Assembly (NCBI GenBank): GCA_024102815.1
Contig: JAGFJJ010000026.1
Coordinates: forward strand, 1 to 64,000
Source: Phycisphaerae bacterium
GTDB taxonomy: Bacteria; Planctomycetota; Phycisphaerae; UBA1845
Direction: 5' to 3'
DNA: 64,000 nucleotides
In this document: positions 1 to 6,981 of the stretch, one piece after another
Numbering within the stretch: position 1 is the stretch's first letter
How the letters are laid out: every line of letters begins with the position of its first letter
The notes under the pieces: model-generated
Databases searched by the model: none
Seen by the model: only the letters and a program-made list of their open reading frames with translations
What the model was told of the DNA's origin: nothing
Made by a program: the position numbers and the translations under genes

Positions 1-283
1 CGAAGATGAAGGCCTCCCGGTAGCGGCGGCGTCCGTCGCCACGCTTCCAGCCGAAGAGGTTGCCCACGATGGCTTGTTGCCACGGCTGGAGGATGAACGG
101 CTGGCCCATCCACTCCCCGGCGGTGAATGTCAGGCATTCGTGGAAGAAGTCGACGGCGCGCTTCGCCGCGCGAACATCAAAGGTGCAGCCGCCGGAGTTC
201 TCGAAGGGATCGTAGCCGGGGATGAGGCGGTAGACTTCGTCCTGCTTCAGCTTACCCCGCCTGGAAGAACCGCGCTTTGCCAC
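1..283 (-). CDS. Phage terminase large subunit, N-terminal part (cut by window edge)
   Basis: The reading frame starts at a GTG (281-283), overlaps the end of the small-subunit gene by 32 bases, and runs off the left edge after about 94 codons. The visible peptide has the start of a Terminase_1-type large subunit: a Y-D-P-F-E-N stretch, then F-I-L-Q-P-W-Q-Q and G-W-K-R just before the expected ATPase Walker region, which lies outside the window. Large terminases are the packaging motors that cut and pump phage DNA into capsids. The neighbour order, HNH nuclease then small then large terminase, is the usual packaging module of tailed phages. The ATPase and nuclease motifs cannot be checked here. 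Confidence 0.85.
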   Translation of the reverse strand, partial: MAKRGSSRRGKLKQDEVYRLIPGYDPFENSGGCTFDVRAAKRAVDFFHECLTFTAGEWMGQPFILQPWQQAIVGNLFGWKRGDGRRRYREAFIF

Positions 284-740
284 TGGCGGGCTCCTGTTTC
301 TGCGGGGCGAGTTGGATGCGGGCCCGGGCGCTGGGCGTCATGCCGAACTCGGCTTCGAGCCGGGTGAGCTGCGTGGCCAGCTTGTTGGCGATGGCAACCT
401 GCGGCCACTGCTGGAAGCACTTCACGCCGCCCTTCTCGTCCTTGATGGGGTACATCTCCCCGCGCTCGTCGATGAACTCCTCGGCCTTGCGCCAGCGGCT
501 CCACAGGCGGCAGTAGCGGCCCAAGGCGTTGCCGTCCACGCGGGTCAGCACGCCCATGACCTCGAGCAGTGGAACGAGATGATCCCAGGCCTTGCCCGCG
601 TCTTCGTCCAACCATTCGGGCCGGTCGGGTGCGCCCTCGGGACCACGGACCTCCCGCTCCTCGCGTTTGCGCGTGACGCGCTTCGAGCCGCGAAGCTTCA
701 GGAGCGGTGTCGGCGTCGGGGCTGGACCTCGTCGTCCCAT
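252..740 (-). CDS. Phage terminase small subunit, P27 family
   Basis: A 162-residue protein beginning M-G-R-R-G-P-A-P-T-P-T followed by L-K-L-R-G-S, the N-terminal signature of P27-type small terminases. The body has the W-D-x-L and Y-C-x-L-W helical motifs and the usual length. These proteins recognise phage DNA ends and recruit the large subunit. I chose the ATG at 738-740; a longer frame upstream has no family similarity. The 3' end overlaps the large-subunit start, so the two are probably translationally coupled. Confidence 0.85.
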   Translation of the reverse strand: MGRRGPAPTPTPLLKLRGSKRVTRKREEREVRGPEGAPDRPEWLDEDAGKAWDHLVPLLEVMGVLTRVDGNALGRYCRLWSRWRKAEEFIDERGEMYPIKDEKGGVKCFQQWPQVAIANKLATQLTRLEAEFGMTPSARARIQLAPQKQEPASGKARFFQAG

Positions 741-825
741 GATTTTATCCAAGCATTGCCATGAGCCTGTCCAAGCCTGCGCAGAGCTTTTCATGAGCTT
801 TCATGAGCAAATCCAAGCCGTCGAA

Positions 826-1914
826 TCAATCATCCATTGACCGTATGGCCTCCAGCGCTTCGTCGATCGTGCAAACCTCTATTCCACACCGGCGGGATCG
901 GTTATCGATGTCGCGCAGCGTCATGAGGTCGTCAAACCACTCCGAGGACTGCAGATGACGCTTGAGCTTGTGGCCGATCCGACCAACCTCGAGTTCCAGT
1001 GCATGCATGTGATGCGCGATGAGGAACGACTCGCGCTCAGTGATCGTACCGTCCAAAGCTTCGACCGCGGCGGCGGCGTGATCGATTGGATCGATCGCCT
1101 TGCCGACGTCGTGCAGTAGGGCAGCCGCGACCAGCTCCTGGTCATATGGCACTTCGTCGCGTGCCAACTCGAACGCCTGCAGGGAGTGGTACAGCGCATC
1201 ACCCTCCGGATGCCACAGCGGGTCCTGCTTTATGTGTTCAAGTGGTACGAGCAACATCCGCCAAATCATGTACCGATCGATATTCGTGGCGGGCTCCTCG
1301 GAAACGTCGGTGCCAGGGTGCTCCCGTTTGATTAATTCCGCCAGCCCACCAATCGAGATTCGCTCAATCGCCTTACCGGTGATGGAACTCTTGAACCGGT
1401 ACCCGACCTGATTGCGCGCATACACCGTTAGCTCGGTCTCGAATTCGTCGCGAACATGGATATGCGTAAACAGGCGTTCTTCGTTGTGCTTGATGATGCG
1501 CTTTCGTTCGATAGTGTACGGCAGACCGGCATCGTCTAGAAAACCTGTGATCGCCGACACCGAGTCGGAGAATACGTGCAGGTCGATGTCCGAGCCCTTG
1601 CGAACGTGACCGGTCATCACACTGCCGATCAGCCGTGGCTCGAAGGGCTCGAGCAGTCGCATGAGCCGAAGCGCGGCGACCCGCATGTCGCGGAGTCTTT
1701 CGTCGCGCCCATCGCCCTCCATGAGCTTGGCGAGAATCTGGATCTCGTCGCGGATTTCTCGGTTGGCGGGCAGATGCTGCGGCTGGTACCTGAAGTTAAC
1801 GCCGAGCCTCGAGGCCGCCTTGCGCTTGGCGGTGTAGTATTCAGACTCGACGCGCTCGTACATCAGTTTGGCGGCCTCGCGCGCAATATGCCGCCGGAGT
1901 CGATTGTCTGCCAT
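826..1914 (-). CDS. Nucleotidyltransferase-HD domain protein (possible element cargo)
   Basis: A 362-residue two-domain protein. Residues about 92-165 look like a Pol-beta-type nucleotidyltransferase: G-S at 97-98 and G-S-D-I-D at 107-111 give the Gly-Ser helix and first two carboxylates, and an acidic strand near 159-161 could give the third. Residues about 235-340 form an HD phosphohydrolase domain: H235, H243, H268-D269, H301-H302 and D337. The arrangement recalls CCA-adding or poly(A)-polymerase-like proteins, but the order and spacing are not those of a tRNA nucleotidyltransferase. It sits between the HNH and terminase genes, an odd place for a housekeeping enzyme, so it may be phage cargo or a defence protein (inference). 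An upstream in-frame start at 2055 would add 47 residues with no clear domain. Confidence 0.7.
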   Translation of the reverse strand: MADNRLRRHIAREAAKLMYERVESEYYTAKRKAASRLGVNFRYQPQHLPANREIRDEIQILAKLMEGDGRDERLRDMRVAALRLMRLLEPFEPRLIGSVMTGHVRKGSDIDLHVFSDSVSAITGFLDDAGLPYTIERKRIIKHNEERLFTHIHVRDEFETELTVYARNQVGYRFKSSITGKAIERISIGGLAELIKREHPGTDVSEEPATNIDRYMIWRMLLVPLEHIKQDPLWHPEGDALYHSLQAFELARDEVPYDQELVAAALLHDVGKAIDPIDHAAAAVEALDGTITERESFLIAHHMHALELEVGRIGHKLKRHLQSSEWFDDLMTLRDIDNRSRRCGIEVCTIDEALEAIRSMDD

Positions 1915-2190
1915 GGGTTGTGGTGCGCCCGATATTGGAGGGCCATCGATGCGGACGCCGGCCTGAATTTCAATATCGGCACATTGTACGTTCCACTGCC
2001 ACGAGGGCAACGGGCGAGTGTCGCGCCAGCAAACCGGAGTGGCAGTGCTATTCATGAGCCAACCCGCTTTCTCGACAGCGCCAGGGCGGTTCTCATGCTC
2101 CGACCCTCCCCCCCTATGCCAAAACCGGGGGAGAAATGCGTGTCGGTGGCGACGTGGTATACACGCAAAACCTGTAGATATTTGACCGGC

Positions 2191-2511
2191 CTACCGGTCG
2201 TTAGGTGAGTTACCGAAGCCGCCATCATACATCACCGTCTTCTTCGAATGACAACTCGCGCAGAGCGTTTGCAGGTTCGATTCGTTGTGCGTTCCTCCAC
2301 GCGCCAGCGGCACGATATGATCAACGATCTCTCCGGCGACGACGCGTCCGTCATGATCGTTGAACGGGTCTTCGCACAACGGATGCTTCATCAGATGCCA
2401 GTGCCGCACGCGCTGCCAGTGGCGATCGTAGCCACGCTGCGAGGGTGAGGGTCGTTGGCCGTGGCGCTTGATGACAGGCGTCGATCGATGTCGCTTGGGC
2501 GCGTGGGGCAT
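2191..2511 (-). CDS. Phage HNH endonuclease
   Basis: A 106-residue protein with the compact phage HNH fold: an R-G-Y-D-R-H-W-Q-R lead, C at the start of the finger, D-H-I-V-P-L as the catalytic His strand, N-L-Q-T-L-C, then C-x2-C-H-S-K-K-T. HNH proteins beside terminases nick DNA and are often needed for packaging. The ATG at 2509-2511 is preferred over one seven codons upstream because GGAGAG lies about six bases before it. It precedes the nucleotidyltransferase-HD and terminase genes on the same strand. Confidence 0.85.
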   Translation of the reverse strand: MPHAPKRHRSTPVIKRHGQRPSPSQRGYDRHWQRVRHWHLMKHPLCEDPFNDHDGRVVAGEIVDHIVPLARGGTHNESNLQTLCASCHSKKTVMYDGGFGNSPNDR

Positions 2512-2597
2512 GGTCGCTCTCCATCGCTCCAATCATACGCGCACTTCTCATTCGTCATTCCAAGCGTTGGAACACAAGAACATGGGAACGATTACGT

Positions 2598-2798
2598 TCA
2601 TTCCTGCACCAGGCGGAAACGGTAGCCGCATTGCTCGTCCATGCACCGCACCCACGACAGCGCGCTGCCGTCGCCCTGGTCGCTGACGGTTCGGTACTTG
2701 CGAAGCCGTACGCCGCCGCATTGCGGGCAGCGCGGCCGTTCGACGGTCACGGTCGTCAGGCGTCGTTTGGGTGATTCAGGCTTGTCTTCAAGGCACAT
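2598..2798 (-). CDS. Small zinc-ribbon protein
   Basis: A 66-residue protein with two Cys pairs, R-C-P-Q-C-G-G and V-R-C-M-D-E-Q-C-G-Y, arranged as a single zinc ribbon like those in small phage transcription or DNA-binding factors. The start at 2796-2798 is set by a strong ribosome site (AAGGAGGG, about seven bases upstream) located after the stop of the preceding HNH gene. No enzymatic domain is visible. The function is unknown; a role in phage gene expression is only a guess from context. Confidence 0.6.
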   Translation of the reverse strand: MCLEDKPESPKRRLTTVTVERPRCPQCGGVRLRKYRTVSDQGDGSALSWVRCMDEQCGYRFRLVQE

Positions 2799-2838
2799 CG
2801 ATGCGGCCCTCCTTGGACCCTTCAGAAGCGTGCTTCCC

Positions 2839-3711
2839 TCACGTGGCCTCTTCCAGTTGCTTGAAACGCCACTGAACCGCATCGTTGTGCGGTTGGAAGG
2901 GAAGATGAGTGAGATCGCTCCGTTCTATTCCAAGCTCCGACGAAGTTGGACCCGCGGTGTTAAATGAGATCCGCAGGCTGACAGGTTCGATGCTGAAAAG
3001 ACCATTATCGAATGCCCGATGATGGTTGGCGCACAACACAAGGCCGTTGCGCGGATCGTCGGTACCGCCGGCGTCTTTGGGGCAGATGTGGGCCGCATCT
3101 AAGAGCTCGAGTACATCGATGTCGCAAACGGCGCACCTCGCTCCATAACGCTTGAACACGAGGAATCGAAATCGAGGTTGACCGGGGCGGGCTGTTGCTT
3201 CGCGGCGCGGAGGGCGGGTGTGCTTTGTCAGCTCGAAGGGCGTTTCGATGGCGCCAAGTGGCTCCTCCCTCGGGGGCTCATCCGCCAGAATCACCAGAAA
3301 CTGACGCCCGTCGTCGTCCCAATCATGAACCCAACCAAGGAATACGTCGCGCGTCTTAGGGTCGGAGGAGTTGCCAGCCACAACAAATAGCGGTAGCTGG
3401 AGGTCCTTGCAGGCTTTTGTCGCATCGATCTCCGCCTGGTCTCGGCCAGTAGGTCGCCCCGTTTGCGGGTAATGGTACAGCAAAGTGTCTTCATCGAGAT
3501 CGGCGGAGTAACGGTGGCCGCGGTGCATCAAGCTGACGGTGACGCCAGACTGGGCCAACGCCCCCGTGACCTTTTTGTCAACCCAAATGCCTTGTTGGCC
3601 ACCGTAAATACTCAACTCTCGGAGAAGCTGAGGATCGGCACCTTTCGAGCCTCCCCGCTGACTGAGCTTTCGCCACATGTCTTGTCTTCGCTTTCGTTCA
3701 TCCTCGATCAT
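2839..3711 (-). CDS. Predicted HNH restriction endonuclease
   Basis: A 290-residue protein. The C-terminal half (about 185-250) is an HNH nuclease of the McrA-like predicted-restriction type: C-A-V-C, L-L-D-A-A-H-I-C-P, then D-D-P-R-N-G-L-V-L-C-A-N-H-H-R-A-F-D. The N-terminal half, with Y-G-G-Q-Q-G-I-W-V-D and an R-D-Q-A-E-I-D-A-T-K segment, resembles the modified-base reader head of COG3440-type enzymes, but I assign that only loosely. Such proteins can act alone against modified DNA (type IV restriction). No methyltransferase is nearby, which fits that reading. It lies within the integrated element, upstream of the zinc-ribbon gene. Confidence 0.6.
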   Translation of the reverse strand: MIEDERKRRQDMWRKLSQRGGSKGADPQLLRELSIYGGQQGIWVDKKVTGALAQSGVTVSLMHRGHRYSADLDEDTLLYHYPQTGRPTGRDQAEIDATKACKDLQLPLFVVAGNSSDPKTRDVFLGWVHDWDDDGRQFLVILADEPPREEPLGAIETPFELTKHTRPPRREATARPGQPRFRFLVFKRYGARCAVCDIDVLELLDAAHICPKDAGGTDDPRNGLVLCANHHRAFDNGLFSIEPVSLRISFNTAGPTSSELGIERSDLTHLPFQPHNDAVQWRFKQLEEAT

Positions 3712-3942
3712 CGGGACTGCATCCTCTTGAGGAACTCAGGCTACTGTCGAGCTACTGCCCTGGTCCGGCAGCTGTTCATTTTAAGTGAGCGCGCCCAAGA
3801 ATACATTGCCTTGCTGTTTGATTCAGGCTTGTCTTGAATTGCAATTCCTTTCAAGGATTCCCTGGGAATTAGCTTGATTCCGTTGCCAACAGTTGCCCTC
3901 ATGTGGGTGTACGCATGGGGCGTACCGAACGCGGAGAAGAAC

Positions 3943-4449
3943 ATGACGACGAACAACATGCCAGAGACGACCAACGACGAGCCGACGGACCTGCTGGACA
4001 TGCTGAAGATCACCAAGGTGCAACAACGGGACGCCGGCGGCTCGTGGGTGACGGGCAACATCGGTGGCCACCGCTTCGAAGCGCTCGTGTTTCCCGAGCA
4101 TGCCGCCTATCCCGAGTTCGAATTGGATTCGAGTCGCATATCGAAGCTCTGGGTGCAGCGCACCGCCGACCGCGCGGTGGTCGTCAATTTCGACCGCGGC
4201 TGGGACGTTCGCCCGACGACACCGGTCGCCGAGGAAATCGTCGACCTGTTGGTCGCCGGATTGGCCGACACCGTTTGGCGTAGCTGCGCCACAACGTCAC
4301 CGGCCGGGTCTCGTCGGCAATGGCCTGCCAGCGAATCAGTCCGGCCACGCGGGCCCTGGTCAGCAGATCGCACAGGTAGGCATAGCTTGTCCGGTCGTTG
4401 GCGTAGCGTGAATCGGACTTGGCGCTATTACGCAGCGGCGGATCGTTGA
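3943..4449 (+). CDS. Small element protein (DUF7678-like), 3' end probably abnormal
   Basis: The only plus-strand gene in the element. Residues about 10-105 look like a compact domain with W-V-T-G-N-I-G-G-H-R-F-E-A, R-I-S-K-L-W-V and N-F-D-R-G-W-D, which I associate with the small phage/plasmid DUF7678 group (family name from memory, not verified). The start at 3943 has GGAGAAG five bases upstream. After about codon 112 the sequence becomes Ser/Arg/Trp-rich and runs antisense through the ParB-like gene, so the last roughly 55 residues are probably not native. Convergent overlap of 266 bases is unusual for phage genes. Confidence 0.5.
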   Translation: MTTNNMPETTNDEPTDLLDMLKITKVQQRDAGGSWVTGNIGGHRFEALVFPEHAAYPEFELDSSRISKLWVQRTADRAVVVNFDRGWDVRPTTPVAEEIVDLLVAGLADTVWRSCATTSPAGSRRQWPASESVRPRGPWSADRTGRHSLSGRWRSVNRTWRYYAAADR

Positions 4450-5056
4450 GCAGCGTGTAGTGGATTTGCCGCACACTCAATGGCCAGAATTCCCTTCGAT
4501 CCTCGATGACCTTGATGGCCGCGCCGAGCATGGCTTGCTTGAGCGGGCCGATTCGTTTTCGGGCACGCCGCGCGGTCAGTTCGATCGGCGCCAGCCTGCA
4601 GTCGGACATGTCTGACTTTTTGCGCCGATGTGCCAGCAGCAGGGCATGGGCCTCGTCGGGATCGACCGACGCAACCCCCTCGCGGAGCATTTCATCCAGC
4701 GATTTCACGCGCTGGCGGTTGTGCTCGCGGAGCAATCGGAGCACTTCGTCGGAATCGCAATCTTCCCAGTAGATGGGTTCCACTCGACAGGGAACCTTCA
4801 CGAGACCGGCCAGCCTGGCGGCCGTCCACCGGCGATGGCCGGAGAGAATGTAGTGGTCCCTGGTGACGACCAGCGGCTCGCGGACGCCGTTCTCGCGGAT
4901 GCTCTTGGCGAGCGCGCGAGTATCCGGGTCGTCCGCGACCACCGGGCGGTAGAGCAGCTCGTTCTCCGGGCACGGCGATAGGTCGGCCAGCCGCACCATC
5001 ACCTCGGACGATGCCGTCTGGCTCTTTTTTCTGGAGTTCTTTGCGACCTTGGTCAC
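4184..5056 (-). CDS. ParB-like nuclease-domain protein, 3' end probably replaced
   Basis: Residues about 20-125 form a ParB/Srx-type domain: N-G-V-R-E-P-L-V-V, then L-S-G-H-R-R (G-H-R-R at 73-76), and E-H-N-R-Q-R-V-K. A second conserved segment follows (about 165-257, with V-R-Q-I-H-Y and N-D-P-P-L). The final roughly 30 residues are Arg/Pro-rich and antisense to the convergent gene, which suggests the original 3' end was lost. Translation starts at a GTG overlapping the stop of the primase-like gene by four bases (5053-5056), with GAGGAG just upstream, so the two were translationally coupled. A role in element replication, partitioning or regulation is inference. Confidence 0.65.
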   Translation of the reverse strand: MTKVAKNSRKKSQTASSEVMVRLADLSPCPENELLYRPVVADDPDTRALAKSIRENGVREPLVVTRDHYILSGHRRWTAARLAGLVKVPCRVEPIYWEDCDSDEVLRLLREHNRQRVKSLDEMLREGVASVDPDEAHALLLAHRRKKSDMSDCRLAPIELTARRARKRIGPLKQAMLGAAIKVIEDRREFWPLSVRQIHYTLLNDPPLRNSAKSDSRYANDRTSYAYLCDLLTRARVAGLIRWQAIADETRPVTLWRSYAKRCRPIRRPTGRRFPRRPVSSGERPSRGRN

Positions 5057-5718
5057 GCTATCTCCTCACCCGACGCCCCCCCGTGGCCACGCGGGCCACC
5101 CTGGAGCGAGAACGCGGGCCGGATGTCCGCCCCGCCCCAGATGTGCTCGCACAAGGCATCAAGTTCGGTTTGGCGATCGTGCACCTCCACAGGCGCGCTT
5201 GGTAGGCGATTGCCCGTGATCGTGAAGAACTTTGCCCTGTCGTAGACTTCAATCACACCATCTTCGAGGTAGGCCTTGCATTCTCTCACGGTCTTCTTGG
5301 CCAACACGAAGACCTTCACACCGCGCCCCGATGGGCTGATTTCGCTGTAACTGGCGAGGCTCTCGATGAACTCGCGTGCCCATGGTTTGAGTACTCCAGA
5401 CTCCCCGTCGATGCAGTTGTCCAAGTCAACACCGGCGAATGGGTCATCCTCGGTGAACACGAACCCAACGCCAACGACGTCCGTCCGGCGGCGAAGTGCC
5501 TCGCACGCCTCGTCAAACGACGCCTAAGTCTTCGAGTCAATGGTGGAAGCGGCGCACCCGTTCCTGGGATCAACAGGCACCTTCGTCGTTTTGCCGCCGC
5601 GATTGACGTATCTCCACACAACCCACTGTGGCCGTTCCTGCAGGCACATGGGAACGGCTAGAAGCAACTGCACTTCGTCGACTACAGCTGCTGCAGATGT
5701 ATGAGTCGGAACACTCAT
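5053..5718 (-). pseudogene. Primase/polymerase-type N-terminal domain gene with in-frame amber codon
   Basis: Two open segments in the same frame are separated by one TAG (5524-5526). The first 64 codons hold the start of the family (Q-W-V-V-W-R-Y, K-V-P-V-D-P-R-N-G). After the TAG come A-S-F-D-E-A, G-V-G-F-V-F-T-E-D-D-P-F and G-V-D-L-D-N, then P-S-G-R-G-V-K and F-F-T-I-T-G-N. These match the N-terminal catalytic domain of phage/plasmid primase-polymerase-like proteins. The TAG sits where the family usually has Trp before x-S-F-x-E-A, so one G-to-A change in TGG explains it. The 5' end overlaps the DUF1580 stop by four bases and the 3' end overlaps the ParB-like start by four. A helicase domain is absent. 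Confidence 0.7.
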
Positions 5719-6092
5719 TTAAGTCCCGCTCTGTCGAGTTCGTTCTCAGCTTCCTCGATCTGACGCAATCGATAATCTGTGTTTTTTGGGGAGAGCTGTT
5801 TTCGGCGTCGTCGACGTGGTAGAGGTTCGACCGTGGAGGCAGCGGCCACTTGCGCAGCATCGGCAAGCTGGAAGTATTCCGCGTCGGCTTCGGCGAGGCG
5901 TTGGCCGAAATCGGCCAGCCACGCAGCGGTCGTGAAAATCCTTCCGCCGAGACGACAGTGCTCGAGGCGGATCGTCTGGCCGCCGCGAGTCTTCACCCCT
6001 TTGCGGCACCATCGCCAGACACAGGACACATGCGGGTGGCCGGGCACATCCTTGCTTGCTTCAGCCAGCGTTAGGTAGTCGGAGAGAGACAC
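5715..6092 (-). CDS. DUF1580-family protein (HTH-like, planctomycete type)
   Basis: A 125-residue protein with the DUF1580 pattern: L-T-L-A-E-A, P-G-H-P-H-V-S, V-W-R-W-C-R-K-G-V, then L-G-G-R-I-F-T-T-A-A-W-L. The family is largely planctomycete-restricted and resembles excisionase-like winged HTH proteins, so it may control excision or the downstream replication genes (inference). The start is a GTG (6090-6092) with GGAG about ten bases upstream. An inverted repeat 17 bases before the start could be its operator. It is the first gene of a four-base-overlap operon with the primase-like and ParB-like genes. Confidence 0.75.
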   Translation of the reverse strand: MSLSDYLTLAEASKDVPGHPHVSCVWRWCRKGVKTRGGQTIRLEHCRLGGRIFTTAAWLADFGQRLAEADAEYFQLADAAQVAAASTVEPLPRRRRRKQLSPKNTDYRLRQIEEAENELDRAGLK

Positions 6093-6108
6093 GCGAAGGA
6101 CTCCAAGA

Positions 6109-6128
6109 CTTGCACTCGTTTGTGCAAG
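6109..6128. promoter_or_regulatory. Inverted repeat, candidate operator before the DUF1580 operon
   Basis: CTTGCAC, six spacer bases, GTGCAAG: a perfect seven-base dyad whose near edge is 17 bases upstream of the DUF1580 GTG start. Size and position suit a dimeric repressor site. Binding is inference. Confidence 0.4.
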
Positions 6129-6165
6129 CCTAGGAGACCATGCAATTGAGGGTCAACGACACGTA

Positions 6166-6198
6166 GTCGACCTGTCATATCGAATATGACACGTCGAC
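6166..6198. promoter_or_regulatory. Extended 33-base inverted repeat between two element genes
   Basis: Outer GTCGAC on both sides, inner GTCATAT and ATATGAC around a CGA centre, with one mismatched position between them. It lies after the stop of the upstream unknown gene and about 74 bases before the DUF1580 start. There is no T-run, so it looks more like an operator or recombination site than a terminator. Confidence 0.4.
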
Positions 6199-6207
6199 GA
6201 AATGTCG

Positions 6208-6954
6208 TCAGCACTCTTCGTTGATGATGCGCTGAATCGTGCGCTCGGTGAGTCCAAATGTACTGGCCAGTTCTTCATAGATCTTCCCGAGCTGTTTGCG
6301 TGGCGATTTTCGACGCTTCTTGGCGAACTCATTTCGTATTCGAGCATCGCGTTCCTCATTCCGCCGGGCCTTATTCGCCAGATCGATGCTCTGCTTATTT
6401 TCCAGTCCACGTCGAGCCAATGGCTCAAACCGGTCCAGCGTCAGTCGAGCGTATTGATAGCCAATGAACGCCGCGAACAGGAGGCCTTCGTTGACCTTGT
6501 GTTTCAGGGGTGATTTCCTTTCGCGCAGTTGCTCCGGCAACTGCTCCTCCATCGCCGAAAGAACAGTGTCGAGATCCCGCAGACCGCGCAAGATGTCACA
6601 CGCGGCGTGCGCCGAACTCGGGGCATTCGTCGGGAGGGCGTGCGGCCACTCGGACGACGGTATGTCGGTCAACACCCCGTTGACCTTGGCTCTCCTCGAA
6701 TACCGCTGCAGTATCCGCAAGGCCGCCCGCTCGACGATTTTCCTCAACCGATCCGAAGGATCGAGCATCGGTGACCCGTCGTATTGGCAGGTGCGCCGCT
6801 CCCACTCGAGGATCCGACGCACGCGCCGAACTCCGAATCGCATGATCTCCTGGTAGCGCTCCACCTCATCCTTGTTGAGTTCCCGTGCTGTCAGCGATTG
6901 AGTGACGGCCTTAGGGAAGACCGGCCCGGTGATTTTCAGTTTCTTTTTTCGCAT
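6208..6954 (-). CDS. Unknown basic protein with C-terminal helix-turn-helix
   Basis: A 248-residue protein I do not recognise as a whole. It is basic at both ends. The last 30 residues (G-K-I-Y-E-E-L-A, F-G-L-T-E-R-T-I-Q-R-I-I) read as a Trp-repressor/HTH_23-like recognition helix. The middle contains helical segments with no catalytic motif. The start has AGGTGA about seven bases upstream and lies 27 bases after the recombinase stop, so the two are likely cotranscribed. A DNA-binding regulator of the element is the simplest guess. Confidence 0.55.
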   Translation of the reverse strand: MRKKKLKITGPVFPKAVTQSLTARELNKDEVERYQEIMRFGVRRVRRILEWERRTCQYDGSPMLDPSDRLRKIVERAALRILQRYSRRAKVNGVLTDIPSSEWPHALPTNAPSSAHAACDILRGLRDLDTVLSAMEEQLPEQLRERKSPLKHKVNEGLLFAAFIGYQYARLTLDRFEPLARRGLENKQSIDLANKARRNEERDARIRNEFAKKRRKSPRKQLGKIYEELASTFGLTERTIQRIINEEC

Positions 6955-6981
6955 CTTTTCTCACCTGGAATGGGTGCCTGG

